Shown: positions 1 to 11,790, counted from the stretch's first letter. The stretch: 64,000 nt of DNA from Ophiura sarsii (GCA_035610835.1 CM069450.1:34030971-34094970), one strand, 5' to 3'. The notes: generated by a model not told the origin, from the letters alone. Program-made: numbers and translations.

Positions 1-704
1 ATGAACAGTCTTTTTTGTCAAAATGTTATATACAAACACTGTCAAATTATTTTGTTCCTATTATCAGGGGTACCATTAAGACCCCAAAAGTAGGGGGTCT
101 GTTTACCCCCGAGCATGCAAAGAATCCAAAAATGGGGGATGAAAATACATTTTTGGGGGTGAAAAATAAAATATATTTGGGCCATATAGCAACCATAGTC
201 TACAGGCCCAAAAGTGGGGGTGTGTGATTACATCGCAAGCTTCAAAAAGTCCCAATATGAGAGGGAAACACTATCCCTGCCTATTATCATTATAAACACT
301 TGTAATATGTACTTCAATTATCGATGAAATAACACAGATCCATATCTGTGTACATAAAGATGCATGCTGGTGACCAGAATGAAACAGAGATTTTATAAAT
401 AGATGTATGACCATTTTTGCCGATAGCTTGTTGACCGAATTGGTCTCTGAGACAGCCTCGTTTGGCCTGAAACCCTTTCAATACTGTCAAAAGATTTTGA
501 TCTTATTATCACTATAAATAAAACACTTATAGGTGTAATAAATACTTCAATTATTAATTAGAAACACAAGATTCATTTCTGCCGCATATAGGTGGGATGT
601 GTGCTGCATAAAGATAATAGAGTGTAAATAAACGTATGACTCTAGTTTTGCTGGTAGCTTTTGACCAAATGCTCTCTGATTACAAATCTTGTTTGCCGAA
701 ACAC

Positions 705-855
705 TTTAACCCTAAAGCGACTACACCACACGGCAACAGATTCTTTTTCCGACCCCAAAAATTCACCAGAAATGGCCCCCGCTCCCGGGATTTGAACCCC
801 GGACCTCCTGCACCAAAGCCCAGCTGCCAATCCACTACACCACGGCTCCACTACA
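705..855 (-). mobile_element. tRNA-derived SINE-like element, copy 1
   Basis: On the minus strand GTGGTGTAGTGGATTGGCAGC (box A-like) is followed at tRNA spacing by GGGGTTCAAATCCCGGG (box B with T-stem). The same body (ccgacc..aaattcaccagaaatg) recurs at 1042-1172, so this is a dispersed element and not a tRNA gene. Confidence 0.65.
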
Positions 856-980
856 CCTCAGCTCAGTATATTCGCCTCGTTATATAGTCTGGGTCCATTT
901 TGGAGCCCAAAAACGTGCACATGTGGTTATAAAAACAGGCTGGCCGTGTTGTTGCCGTGTGGTGTAGTAGGGTTAGGGTT
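855..980. repeat. Duplicated unit ending in gtgtagtagggttagggtt, copy 1
   Basis: Nearly identical to 1793-1925; both run from ctcagtatattcgcctc through aacaggctggccgtgttgtt to tagtagggttagggtt. The shared right edge touches SINE-like sequence, so the pair may be parts of one composite repeat. Confidence 0.6.
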
Positions 981-1041
981 ATAGTGATGAAAATTACAAC
1001 ATTTTGGAATGAAAAAAAAAGAGAAAACAAATGCTGATTAA

Positions 1042-1172
1042 CCCTAACCCTACTACACCACACGGCAACTGATTATTTTTCCGACCCCCAAAATTCACCA
1101 GAAATGTCCCCCCGGGATTTGAACCCTGGACCTCCTGCACCAAAGTCCAGCTGCCAATCCACCACACCAGTC
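1042..1172 (-). mobile_element. tRNA-derived SINE-like element, copy 2
   Basis: Near-copy of 705-855 with box B GGGTTCAAATCCCGGGG on the minus strand. It is bordered by ccctaaccctactacaccac, whose reverse complement ends the neighbouring duplicated units at 855-980 and 1793-1925. Confidence 0.65.
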
Positions 1173-1792
1173 AATAGTTAGGTCACCCATGCATGCCCTA
1201 TATGAAAGCTATGAAGATTGTTAAACGGGGTCAGTCGTCACAAACATGCACAAACACAATAGCTAAACGACATTGCTTTTGTCAACACTCCCTACACAGA
1301 GGACTACAGTGCAAATCTCTACTATTTTCGCTATGTAATCTCTATGGCGGATTTCATTCCGTTGTATGAAGCTATAATGTTTGCGTGGTCTTCGCTATCT
1401 CCAAGCAGATAGAACAATACGTACATGGACTTTTTTGTAGACGAGGGTTCATTTCATGATTTGGTGAGGTTTAGAATGAGTTAGGATTCCTGTAATTTCG
1501 AAGACCACAGATTTTCAAAACGTGAATTTTCCAACATTTTACGACATAAATTTGGTCACAAAACGTGTTTAATACTATCCATTCTACCGTTCCGCAGATG
1601 CTAATGACCCTCCTCTAAAATTCTACATGATTTTTAACACGTTTCTCAGTTTTTGAGATGCCCAAATAGACCATTTTCCGAAGCTATTTCTAGCAAATAT
1701 TGTAGTCACTGAGACTCCATTGTTTTCTTGCGTATAACAAAATCTGACACGTAGCGTGACCTCCCTGCTGGCTGACACCACTTCTCCACTAC
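1173..1792. other. Unique-looking AT-rich DNA, nothing recognised
   Basis: No ORF, splice-competent exon or clear inverted repeat was seen between the SINE-like copies. Confidence 0.4.
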
Positions 1793-1925
1793 ACCTTGGC
1801 TCAGTATATTCGCCTCATTATATTATTATATAGTCTGGGTCCATTTTGGAGCCCAAAAACGAGCACGCTGGGTTATAAAAACAGGCTGGCCGTGTTGTTG
1901 CCATGTGGTGTAGTAGGGTTAGGGT
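1793..1925. repeat. Duplicated unit ending in gtgtagtagggttagggtt, copy 2
   Basis: Second copy of the 855-980 unit. It carries an extra tattat expansion after gcctcattatat. Confidence 0.6.
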
Positions 1926-2139
1926 TAATAGGATTACCATCAAACGACTTTGTTTGTTACTCGTTACAAACACTTGTATTATTAATGACAAACTAACCTG
2001 AACCTCCCTCATCAATACAAAACTTCATTCAGTACTACTACAAATGTATGTGCTGGTAGCACGTGATTCCCAGTCTCTTGGTGAGATAAGGCAGGTTATC
2101 AAATGGCAAAGAAAATCTTAAGATTTTCGAGTAGACTCT

Positions 2140-2245
2140 TTGGCTCAATCAGTTGAGTGCCAGACTTCCTCGTGGGCGACCCAGGTTCGAACCCTGGCAC
2201 TGGCGCTGGCGCAGCATGATTTTTCACAAAAAAATTGACCCATTT
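2140..2245 (+). mobile_element. tRNA-derived SINE head
   Basis: Box A TGGCTCAATCAGTTGAGTG at 2150-2168 and box B GGTTCGAACCC near 2183-2193 lie at tRNA spacing. The arms do not fold as a complete acceptor stem, and the sequence runs into an A-rich tail, so it is called a SINE and not a tRNA gene. Confidence 0.6.
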
Positions 2246-3482
2246 TCCTCCCCTGATTTGTTCTGAAAACACACCCAGGGAGTTACGGTTTAAATGACAA
2301 ACACTACTACATGGTCATTTCTGTGTACCTATATAGAGATGGGTTGCATGCTGGGAAGGAGGATGAGAGATAGAGTTGTTAAAAATAAATGTATGGCTCT
2401 AGTTTTGCTGATAGCTTTTTGACCAACTGCTCTCTTATTCCAATATCATCAAATGATTTTGTTTGTTCCTATATTATTGGCATAAACACTTATTAATTAC
2501 ACTTGTCAATTATTAATGACATACACAGGCTCGTTTATGTGTGCATAGAGATGGGAAGTACTGTATCCATAGGCTAGATTACAGTTACATTGTAAATGAC
2601 CTCTCAAAGTCTGCACCTCGCCTTCCATCTCCTACATAGCTGTAAATTTGAGCTGCCACGACCATTTTAGGGAGTGTTGATAAATACTTTGGGGGGCGGG
2701 GGGAGAGTTTGAGCCTTGGACATGATTTGTTATCCCTCCCCCCAAAACAGGTAAATTTTTGTTGACCTCCCTCCCCTGATTAAGTGTCAATTTTTTGTGT
2801 TCCCCCACCCACCTTTATGTCCCAGTACCTGTGCAATAGTGAGGCACTCGACGGTAGCTCAAATTGCCCTTAAACATATTTATATATTTTTTATGATCAA
2901 TTTGTTTGATTCCCCCCTCTCTTTCGGGAATCAATTATATGTCTGATTTCCCTTATTTTCCAACCTTCCACTTAAGTATTTTTGAACACTTCTGTAAGGC
3001 TTATGAGATGCATGAGCGATGTATAGATGTATGACTCTAGAGTTGCCTGTAGTTTTTTGGCCAAAAATGTCTGAAACGTTTCATAGGATCACTGTCAAAT
3101 TAGTTTGTTCCTATTATTGTCTCAAACACTTATATACTATCAATTACCAACCCAGATTCATTTGTGCTGTGTGCAACACTAACATCTAAATATATACTTC
3201 AATATCAATGCTTAGGCAGATTCATTTCTGTGTGCATAAGTACATTACATGCTGCTGGACTCAAGATATAGATACTACTTATAGAGATGATGTTATGTAC
3301 TGTTTGACTCTTTCTTGCCTTTAGTCTTTAACAAGTGACATTCAATATAAATGCTTTGACCAAATTTTCTCTTAGATGAAACTTTTATTCCAAACACTCA
3401 GTAGGATCATTATCAAATGATCATGTTGCTATTTCCAATTTTTGTATAAAATAGGACTAAGGGACCATTCATTATTTATGGT

Positions 3483-3812
3483 CAGGCCTCGAAATAAGGA
3501 GGGCCCTCGGGTCAAAAGCCCTAAAAAAATAGTGAGGACCCTCGACTCTTCTATCATAGGGGTCCTCAGGACCCACAAAAATAAAATACATACAGAAAAT
3601 TGTGTGCATTTTTTTTAAACAAAAGATGTTGCTGATTACATATCCTATGATGTAGTACTTTAACATTAACAGCAGGGTTTAATGTTATGATATATACATG
3701 TTATCCAGACATCTTGAATCCAAAAGTAGCCCCACTCATGTCGAATTTCAAATGTTTGGACCCTTGAAAATAAGTGAGGACCCTTTGATTTTTATTCTTA
3801 TTTCGAGGCCTG
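3483..3812. mobile_element. hAT-type MITE with perfect 8-bp target duplication
   Basis: Terminal inverted repeats CAGGCCTCGAAATAAG bound a 330-base element. TTTATGGT is duplicated exactly at 3475-3482 and 3813-3820. The interior has no transposase. An 8-bp duplication with CA..TG ends is characteristic of hAT elements. Confidence 0.88.
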
Positions 3813-4427
3813 TTTATGGTGGAGGGGGGGGGGGGGGGGGGTAAACTATAGGGGGAGGGTCATGTCATGTAACTTTCATATGTTGAAATAGGGGGTTAGG
3901 TAACTTTTTATTCTTAAACAGGGGGTGTACTTTTTTTCAACTATAAAGATGGTGGTGAATGGGGTGATTTTTGAGTGTAAATGCCTTTTTTTCTGCGCTT
4001 ATTTTGTACATTCGTGTACAGTCCCCTTATGGTCCCCGCCATGTCCCGGGTCCCCAGGGGCCAGGCTTGCAATTAATAAGTGCATTACACAGATTCATTT
4101 CATTTCTATGTACATGAAGTACATGCTGGACTCAAGATATAAATACTACTTATAGAGATATTACAATATAGAGGTGTTATAAGCAGTTGTTAAACTCTCT
4201 CTTGCCTTTCACAAGTGACATTCAATATAAAAGCTTTGACCAATGTCTCTATGAAACTTTATTCCAAACACTCTGTAGTATCACTTTCAAATGATCATGT
4301 TGTTTTTTCCATTATAGGACTTAACACCAACATAAATCGTAATGCATACTTCAACTATTGTTATTGACATCCACAAACAGTATTAACCTAGATTCTCATC
4401 CTGAATCCCTAGTCCTTGAAATATGTA

Positions 4428-4628
4428 CTGTAACAGTGGTAATTTTTGTGTGATAAATGTTTCGCGCTGTGCCAATTTTGAACCGTTTTACGTGTTTGAA
4501 ATTTGTGATTTTTAGCTTCATCACATCGATCTCTATGCAAAAGAAAAAATATTTGCGTGTTATTATTTTTGTGGTAGCTCATTCGAGCGCGAAAATATAA
4601 TGTGGCGCGAAAATTTCCACTTTTACAG
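4428..4628. mobile_element. TA-flanked MITE, family C (CTGTAAAAGTGG...), copy C1
   Basis: About 200 bases with inverted ends CTGTAACAGTGG and CCACTTTTACAG, flanked by TA on both sides. The interior shares ttcatcacat and gcaaaagaaa blocks and CG-rich sub-ends with the copies at 19573, 32100, 34017 and 47896. Confidence 0.75.
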
Positions 4629-4960
4629 TACTTCGATTATCAATTCTTACACAGATTAATTTAATTTCTGTGTATACATGCAAGGCAAAGTCTTTGATAC
4701 ATGTAAGTAAGTACATGCTGGACTCAACCTATAGATAGATATTATACTTACGGAGATAAAACAATATTGAGGCGCTATGAACATTGACCACTGATATCCA
4801 GTGTCTGTCACTGCTTTGAGCAAATTGTCTCGGGTGGGGTTTGCTATTAGATATAGGCCTAGATAGTACTAATGATAGAGATAATACAAATATAGAACAG
4901 TTGTTTGACTCTTTCTTGCCTTTTGACCAGTGACATTTGCAATCACTGCTTTGCCCCTCT

Positions 4961-4986
4961 CCCCCCCCCCCCCCCCCCCCCCCCCC
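4961..4986. repeat. Poly-C tract
   Basis: About 26 C bases interrupted only at the ends. The short proline- or glycine-rich frames across it are composition artefacts. Confidence 0.9.
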
Positions 4987-5321
4987 TCCAAAGAAGGGGA
5001 AGGGGAGTTCAAGCAAATTTGCACGGTACTCGGAAAGGGGAAAGGGGGTATACAAAATTGACCCTAATAAAAAACCCTTTAAAGGGGAAGTGCTAGTACA
5101 AATGAAAGACTTTGATATTTTTTAGGAAAGCATTTGGTAGAATAATGACATGTAATTGGGTAATCAGAGATTGGCACAAGAGCAGGCAGTGGACGTATTG
5201 CCAAATTTGGGCATGATATCAAGTAATGATTATGAAGACAAATTTGCAGTAGTTGTCCGTATATATGTGAAAATCAGACACAATTAGGCAAGATATCAAA
5301 ATTGAGCTTGTAATTGATTTA

Positions 5322-5421
5322 NNNNNNNNNNNNNNNNNNNNNNNNNNNNNNNNNNNNNNNNNNNNNNNNNNNNNNNNNNNNNNNNNNNNNNNNNNNNNNN
5401 NNNNNNNNNNNNNNNNNNNNN
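5322..5421. other. Assembly gap of 100 N
   Basis: Exactly 100 N, the conventional size for a scaffold gap of unknown length. The true sequence and distance are unknown. Confidence 0.98.
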
Positions 5422-5627
5422 GAATAATATCTATACTTTTTATTTTTAGACCATATTAAAGACAAGTCTTTGCTCTACCTATTTCAGAACTTTCGGAGTA
5501 ATTCGGATATTTCTTATGTTTTTCTTTATTTTTTGAAAATTCCCTAAATTTTTGGACATTTGAATATTTTCAGCCAAGTAGGAAACTGCTATGGGTCTGT
5601 TACTTTGGGGGATGGTTAATAAGCATA

Positions 5628-5784
5628 TTACCTAAATTCTCTCGCCAGTTTTTGTGAATAAAGTGTTTACTTTTTGAGAAAATTATTTTTTTAGGGATTT
5701 TTTAAAGGCAAAAGTTCAAATTGACACAAAAAATACTAGAAACACTTTAATGGAAAAAGCTGGCGAGAGAATCTTCTAAATTTA
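5628..5784. repeat. Inverted repeat with CTCTCGCCAG arms
   Basis: AAATTCTCTCGCCAGTTTTT at 5634 is reversed as AAAGCTGGCGAGAGAATCT near 5755. The spacer is about 100 bases. It may be a small fold-back element. Confidence 0.5.
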
Positions 5785-7124
5785 ATTACCTTTCATATGA
5801 CACCTTGTTTGTTGAAATAGGAGCTATACTTCTCTTTAAAAATATTCACAAAGTTTGACTATTTAGTGTTTCTAGAAAAAATACATTTTTTGTTGTTAAG
5901 TACTAACATTCCCACTCCATTCAATACATGTTATGATTGTAAATGTGGAAATAATTACATTAATCATTGTGCATTAGTATTTTGGCAAAAACATAATATA
6001 AAAAACAAGTTCATCCTAAGGATACAAAGGGTTTAAAAAAATAATTTATAAATAGAGTGTGTTTTGAAAAAAAAAGCAATTTTGGGGAATTTGGCAACGT
6101 GCAAAAACCTAACACACAGTAAGTCTATGGGGTTTTTTGAAACAAAAAATTGCACCGTTTGAAAACGGCTTGATGGAAAAAATTCAAAATTGGCATGTGA
6201 GTTTATTTTGGTCAATACACACATCATGTATAATTTTGAAGCAAATCTGAGCATGACGCCGTAGCCGATACAGCTACCTTAACCCTCGCTATGTACCTTT
6301 GCGTAATTGAGCAATGAGATGGGAAAAGGGAGTCCATCACTCAGCTCTGTGCTTCTGTTGGATTTTGTTAGATATAGCATGGTTAGGGTTTTAGGGTTAT
6401 GCTAGAAATTACTCTGTTTTTTGTTTTGTTTTGTTTTGTATTGTTTGGCAGGGCAGGAAAAAGAAGGCAAAACGGCAAGCTCCTTGCCGGGAAAGATTGC
6501 CATTTCACACGAAATCCACTCCCCCCCCCCTTCACCCCCCCCCCCCCCCTTCCCTCCCCCCTCCCCCAAAAAAAGGTTTTTTTTTAAAGATTTTGTTAAG
6601 ATTTTTGTTTTAAAGTAATAGGCACTTTACAGCCAATATTACATAAACTGATGCACCATGGCATCAATTGGACCTTAATTTTCCAAAAAGCTTAAGCTTC
6701 TGAGGGGGACAGCCCCCTCAGACACCCCATCTAAAGCAGCAGGAAATCCAATTTGTCGAATTTCCCTTGCAGGGAAAACTTTGCATTTTTTCAAGCTCTG
6801 TTGTTTGGTGTAACAATTTCTTTATATGTTCCTTTAGACCAATATATTAAGCTTAACAGGTCCTTTGGTTGAAAGTTCAAAGTATTGTTACTTTTCGTTC
6901 CCATACAATACATACAAAATATATTGCTAATTAGCAACATATTTATGTCCTCACCCCTAGAGTTCTAAACTTGCATTGCTTCTGTCTCTGTAATCAACCC
7001 AGGTATCACTAACGAACCTATGGTCATTATGAAATGTACAATCAATTTGTGCCAATTAAAAAAATTAGAGACGAAAAGGTATGTTTGCTGTTATGCATAA
7101 CCGTAACCGGTCAGGGTAGTCTGT
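5785..7124. other. AT-rich non-coding DNA with TTTTG and C-rich runs
   Basis: No gene was recognised. Near 6418-6445 there is a TTTTG-type run and near 6520-6567 a C-rich stretch. Frames rich in Pro there are composition artefacts. Confidence 0.4.
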
Positions 7125-7430
7125 GGAATACATCCAAAGAAGATTTTAAGGTCTTCCCACAATGCATTGCGCCAACGCCAGCCAACGCCAGCTTTTTTCA
7201 TACGATGCATTTTTCAAGCTATTAAGTTTGGAAATATGAAAAAGGAACACTGATAACTAATTTATTCATTGATGTTAACTAGAACCTAAGAGCTCCAACG
7301 ATAAACACGCTATGAAGCCATGATTGTGTGGATATGTCTATAGGAACCAAGACAAGAGACCAGAATTAGGGCATTTTGCAAAAACGCAATGCATTGTGGT
7401 GGTAATTTTAAAATCTTCTTTGGAATACAT
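7125..7430. mobile_element. Inverted-repeat element with ~45-base arms
   Basis: The left arm contains CCAAAGAAGATTTTAA and CACAATGCATTGCG; the right arm at 7385-7430 is its reverse complement with few changes. The 305-base span has no coding capacity. Target duplication is not clear. Confidence 0.6.
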
Positions 7431-8421
7431 CAGAGGTGGAAACATGGACCGAATAATGACAGGAAAAAATGGGGTCCGCCACCCCTGACCTGTGGCCTGA
7501 ACCTGGGACACCACGGTGAGAGTTTGGGAGATCTTGCCTCGCGCCGCCACTTTTCAGAGCCCACATAAACCTTTCCATAATTGCGCAATGTGATAGTCAG
7601 GGAGAGCAGGGGACAAGAGACCAAATTAATAGCTTGAAACCTTTCAAGTCATTTCTCAAGTAGTAATAGGCTTTTAGTGATGAACATTTTAAGAGTGCAA
7701 TGTTCTTCAGATTGATCAGTCAAATCATGGAAGTACGAAACACTTCTCATACATCCATGGTCAAACACAAGATGCATGTCAAGTGATATCAAGTCTTTTT
7801 TTGAAAACTGACACAGGTAAATCAAGTCTTTAAGATATGTGACCCGGGTCAAGTCACAAAGTCATTTGCATTACAAACATTTTAGGAAGTGATTCAAATC
7901 TAATAGAGTCTTTGCTTTAAGTGATTTTAGTCAAGAAAAGTCCATCATTTACTTGTTGTCAACAGCGATAGAAACAAGAAAAATAAACTGGTTATCCAGC
8001 AGATAACCCAGCAGAAGATTTTGACTATCCGCCACAATTTGTTGTTATCCGCAATTGTTTGCGTTGTTTTGTTGTCAAAATCTTGGTTATCGGTCGGATA
8101 AACAGCGAGAAAAAAATGGTATCCGCCAGAAAATGTGGTCATTTCAGGTGCATGGATCACCACTATTTCAAACGCTGGTTGTCAACCATGAAGATAAACA
8201 CACATGGTCATACGGTTTTGCCCCCTCTCAGCAGAAGTAGGATTTTGCTAAAATTGTTGTTTTCAGATTAAAATTATGGGTCAGTAGAGAGAGGGATGGG
8301 GCAGACATTTGCTTTGATATTAAGATGTGGCGCTTACACACTGACTAATATTGTGTCTTTAGTTATCGTTTCAAAACAAATAAAAGAATATTATTTAAAA
8401 ATCATGGTAGAACAGCAAACT
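7431..8421. other. Non-coding DNA with fragments of a GGTTATC-rich repeat
   Basis: Short direct and inverted GGTTATC/GATAACC motifs at 7985-8125 resemble those in the hAT MITE at 60009-60240, so this is probably a degraded relative. No exon was recognised. Confidence 0.4.
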
Positions 8422-8425
8422 TTAA

Positions 8426-8770
8426 AGGTAGATGACCCGATTTTCAACTTGATGTTTTCTATTTTACATGAAAGGTCATCCTTAAAATTGTTGCATTCCA
8501 AAGTTTGAGTTGCATAACTCCAATGGTTCTATTTTTAGAAGCGCAAGGTCAAAAGACATGTGCCCATTGAGTAGTACACAGACTGGTTGGTGATTAACCA
8601 CCTTTGGCAGTAATTCACCACATTTTAGCCTATAATTTCCAAATGAAACATTTCTGGCCCCTAATATTTTACAGACATAATGAGAAAAATATGGGGATTC
8701 TTCTGATACCAAAATATCTTGATGTGAAAAAAAAATCATAGCCCCCAAAAAATGACCGGGTCATATACCT
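8426..8770. mobile_element. TTAA-flanked MITE, AGGTAGATGACCCG family, complete copy
   Basis: Ends AGGTAGATGACCCG and CGGGTCATATACCT are inverted, and TTAA flanks both sides (8422-8425, 8771-8774). The interior is almost identical to 63725-64000, suggesting recent activity. TTAA targeting points to a piggyBac-type transposase acting in trans. Confidence 0.85.
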
Positions 8771-8774
8771 TTAA

Positions 8775-9159
8775 CTTGAAGAATGACTATCATTGTTCAT
8801 AACCTAATTTTCTTAATGTGGTTTAAAATTATAGTTTCGTAACTTACTAATGAAACTAAATCTCACAATTTAAAAATGGCCCTTTAATACCTTGAAATTG
8901 GATCCAATTGATACATACTCATATTGTTAATCAGCAGGGAATTTAATTTAGCCAACGGGAGTCCGGGGTGAAATTAGTTAATAAACTCCTAGTAAAATAA
9001 TTGAGTAGTATATGTAGTATATTAAAATTAAATATATTTAAGTATTTAGTAATAATATATACGCAGCCAAATTTGAGACTTAGTGAGTGTATAAAGTGTG
9101 GCTTTCATTTCAGTTGTAGTGGTAATCAGTGTTAAATCCATGCTTATCAATTTGACCTA
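8775..9159. other. AT-rich DNA, nothing recognised
   Basis: No ORF of note, no inverted ends and no similarity to other parts of the window were seen. Confidence 0.4.
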
Positions 9160-9555
9160 GGCCAAGAGACAAAATTATGTTCTAAGAACAACCCATGTAT
9201 TTTCCCAAATATTTATTTTTCAAATTTTTAGGAAGTTAAACAATTTAAAACATGTTTTTAGATTTTTTAGAATTTTAGAAATAGTTTTTGACAATATTTA
9301 CCAAAAGACCCCCGAAAAGAAAGAAAGAAAGAAAAGAAAGAAAACTTGACTGATTTTGAAATTTTAAAATAGAATTTTTTGAAAATGTACAATTTATTTC
9401 GTTTTTTGAAAAATTTTGAAAAATAAAAATGCACCCAAAATCCCAAAAATGTTGGTAAAATCCCAACAAAAAAATAACAAAACCGCCGGACCGATCGTCC
9501 CTACCTGAGCGGTCTGTTTGCCCGCAGAACAGCTTTTATCTCTTTCTTTGTGGCC
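9160..9555. mobile_element. Harbinger-like MITE (GGCC..AAA ends), diverged
   Basis: The left end GGCCAAGAGACAAAATTATG and the right end TTCTTTGTGGCC are inverted and similar to the TWA-flanked group at 12057, 14428, 40623 and 57393. Flanks are CTA and TTA, so the target duplication is imperfect. The interior has A/T-rich stretches and a CGGACCGATCG block. Confidence 0.5.
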
Positions 9556-9812
9556 TTAATATAGGTACTATCTTGATACTATTAAAGAGGGGAAATAATA
9601 CAATAACAAATCAGATTGAAGACAGTTTACTAGTATGTCACTAGGGATGTTTATATTTGATTGATACTATGATAAGATCGTTAAATGATAGCTCTTTAAT
9701 CGCATTATTTGTATAATGTCAATCTACATACATTGTGAGGTATCCATTTACCTATCTAAGTATCTATAGGGAAGAAAAATTGAAATCTCTTCATCTCATA
9801 CATCAAGGCTAT

Positions 9813-10054
9813 CAGGCCCGTCAGATGGGGGGGGGGGGCGACGGTTGCGATCGCCCCCCCTTTGTACACAGATGAAAAAAATTCGCGCGCTACGTGCGCA
9901 TTTGTCTTCCCAAAATGCAATATTCTTTGCTACAAGCTTGTTTAGAGCCAAAATGTATACCTCGATTGTGCAAAAAATAGGCGCGCATATTTGACTAACA
10001 TTTTTGTTGTTGTTGAAAACGCCCTCCCTTTGAAAAAAGTGTCTTACGGGCCTG
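9813..10054. mobile_element. Inverted-repeat element with CAGGCCCGT ends
   Basis: CAGGCCCGT and ACGGGCCTG are exact inverted ends around 242 bases. GCTAT occurs on both flanks, but an 8-bp duplication is not exact. It looks hAT-like and appears to sit inside the next element's left flank. Confidence 0.6.
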
Positions 10055-10468
10055 GCTATGTTAAAAAATCTTTTGTCTCAAAGCTCCTGGGCGCATTTAA
10101 TTGAGCACGTTTTAAAAGAAAAAAAGAAGATTTTTTTGGGTGCGGGTAAGCTTTAGAATACCTTACCATTTGTAGACCTCACTGTGTAAGTTTATGGGTC
10201 GTTCTTTAAAAGCCCCCATTGAAAACATGCAGTGGTAGGGTATACTAAAGGAACTCCGATTTGTTTTCCTTTTTTTTTTTTTTAAATCCCAAAGTTTCAC
10301 CGATTTTTTAGATTTTCTTTGATCACATTATTTTAAATAGAAAAAGGTCACTTTTACAAGGATTTCAATATTTTATATTTAAAAAAAAAAAAAACTTTAA
10401 AAAAAAGAAGTCCGCATTAGGTTTTGAAAAACTGAAGAGCTTTGAGACAAAAGATTTTTTTAATATAG
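10055..10468. mobile_element. Inverted-repeat element with ~30-base ends
   Basis: TTAAAAAATCTTTTGTCTC at 10061 is inverted as GAGACAAAAGATTTTTTTAA near 10443, with GGCTAT/ATAGCC extending the ends. The interior shares ggtagggtata and aaggaactccga motifs with 18520-18900. Confidence 0.65.
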
Positions 10469-10739
10469 CCTTATATAGCTCAATTCACCATCAAGTTTTT
10501 CCAAGGCCATAAACATTAAAAAAATGTTCATCTCATCGTCCAACAGATTTTGTTGCTGTTTTGAATACAATTTCTTTAGTAGTTCTTGTTCTTAATATCT
10601 ATATTATAATACGCTACTCTCTGTCTGTTTGTTTGTCTGTTTGTCTGTTTGTCTGTCTGTGCGCGCTTTTTCGCCGCCTTCCCGGGGTCGGGCGGCGTTC
10701 AAACTTGGTGGGTGGGTGCAGCTCGGTCCCCGAAAGAGC

Positions 10740-11700
10740 AAGTTCGCATTCGCTAAAGCGTACGAGGTCAAAGGTCATCTAGGGGTCAACTTTTTGAAGT
10801 TGGTCGGATCGTGCTTAAACTCGGTGATCGCAATGCTCGATGCGAGGCGAGCATGGCAAAAGTAAAACGGGTTGGCGTTTGTCGGGTCTTCCGGGGTCAA
10901 AGGTCGTCTAGGGGTCGAATTTTCAAAGTTTGTCCGATAGGGCTTAAACTCGGTGACGGGAAGCCCGAGTACGAGTCGAGCGTGGAAAAAATAAAACTGC
11001 TTTGCTTTTCTTGGGTCGTCCGGGGTCAAAGGTCATCTAGGGGTCAACTTTGAAGTTGGTCGGATCGTGCTTAAACTCGGTGATCACAATGCTCGATGCG
11101 AGGCGAGCGCGGCAAAAATAAAACGGGTTAGCGTTTGTCGGGTCTTCCGGGGTCAAAGGTCGTCTAGGGGTCGAATTTTCAAAGTTTGTCCGATCGGGCT
11201 TAAACTCGGTGACGGGAAGCCCGAATACAAGTCGAGCGTGGAAAAAATAAAATGGCTTTGCATTTCTTGGGTCGTCCGGGGTCAAAGGTCGTCTAGGGGT
11301 CAAATTTTCAAAGTTTGTCCGCTCGGGCTTAAACTCGGGGACGGGAAGCCCGAATGCGAGTCGAGCATGGAAAAAATAGAGCATACGAGGTCAAAGGTCA
11401 TCTAGGGGTCAACTTTTTGAAGTTGGTCGGATCGTGCTTAAACTCGATGATCACAATGCTCGATGCGAGGCGAGCGTGGCAAAAATAAAACGGGTTAGCA
11501 TTTGTCGGGTCTTCCGGGGTCAAAGGTCGTCTAGGGGTCAAATTTTCAAAGTTTGTCCGATCGGGCTTAAACTCGGTGACGGGAAGCCCTAATACGAGTC
11601 GAGCGTGGAAAAAATAAAATGTCTTTTCTTTTCTTGGGTCGTCCGGGGTCAAAGGTCGTCTAAGGGTCGAATTTTCAAAGTGTGTCCGATCGGGCTTTAT
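10740..11700 (+). repeat. Tandem array of ~129-base units with AGGTCA direct repeats
   Basis: Two alternating unit types share gggtcaaaggtc and tctaggggtcaa plus cttaaactcggtga. Perfect AGGTCAAAGGTCA (DR1 nuclear-receptor type) lies at 10765-10777 and 11388-11400, with diverged versions in each other unit. Unit length near 129 (3 x 43) leaves periodic open frames on both strands, which look like a by-product. Confidence 0.85.
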
Positions 11701-11727
11701 GCATGCATTCTACAAACCACCAAACCC

Positions 11728-11790
11728 GAGAACCGACAAACTCCGGGTGACCGCCCAAACCCGAGAACCGACAAACCCCGGGTGACCGCC
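11728..11790 (+). repeat. Two copies of a ~34-base GC-rich unit
   Basis: AACCCGAGAACCGACAAAC followed by cccgggtgaccgcc occurs twice in succession at the 3' end of the Helitron-like element. Confidence 0.8.

Larger units (their letters stand above)
1..4960. repeat. Degenerate direct-duplication series
   Basis: A set of phrases recurs in the same order and orientation: tatgactctagttttgctg, then tagctttttgacca with tgctctct, then caaatgattttgtttgttcc, then cagattcatttctgtgtgca, then catgctggactcaag. Recognisable copies lie near 20-90, 290-500, 530-690, 1926-2010, 2320-2560, 3010-3150, 3160-3450, 4070-4330 and 4640-4960. Copies are diverged and interrupted by SINEs and a hAT MITE. There is no coding content. 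Confidence 0.6.

Noticed and set aside
2140..2245. Possible functional tRNA gene
   Set aside because: Good box B but no matching acceptor stem and an A-rich SINE-like continuation.
4729..5055. 108-residue minus-strand frame with poly-Gly
   Set aside because: Product of the poly-C tract; next to the assembly gap; no domain.
11037..11405. 112-115 residue open frames on both strands with ~43-residue periodicity
   Set aside because: They follow the ~129-base tandem unit (a multiple of three), occur on both strands at once and lack any domain.
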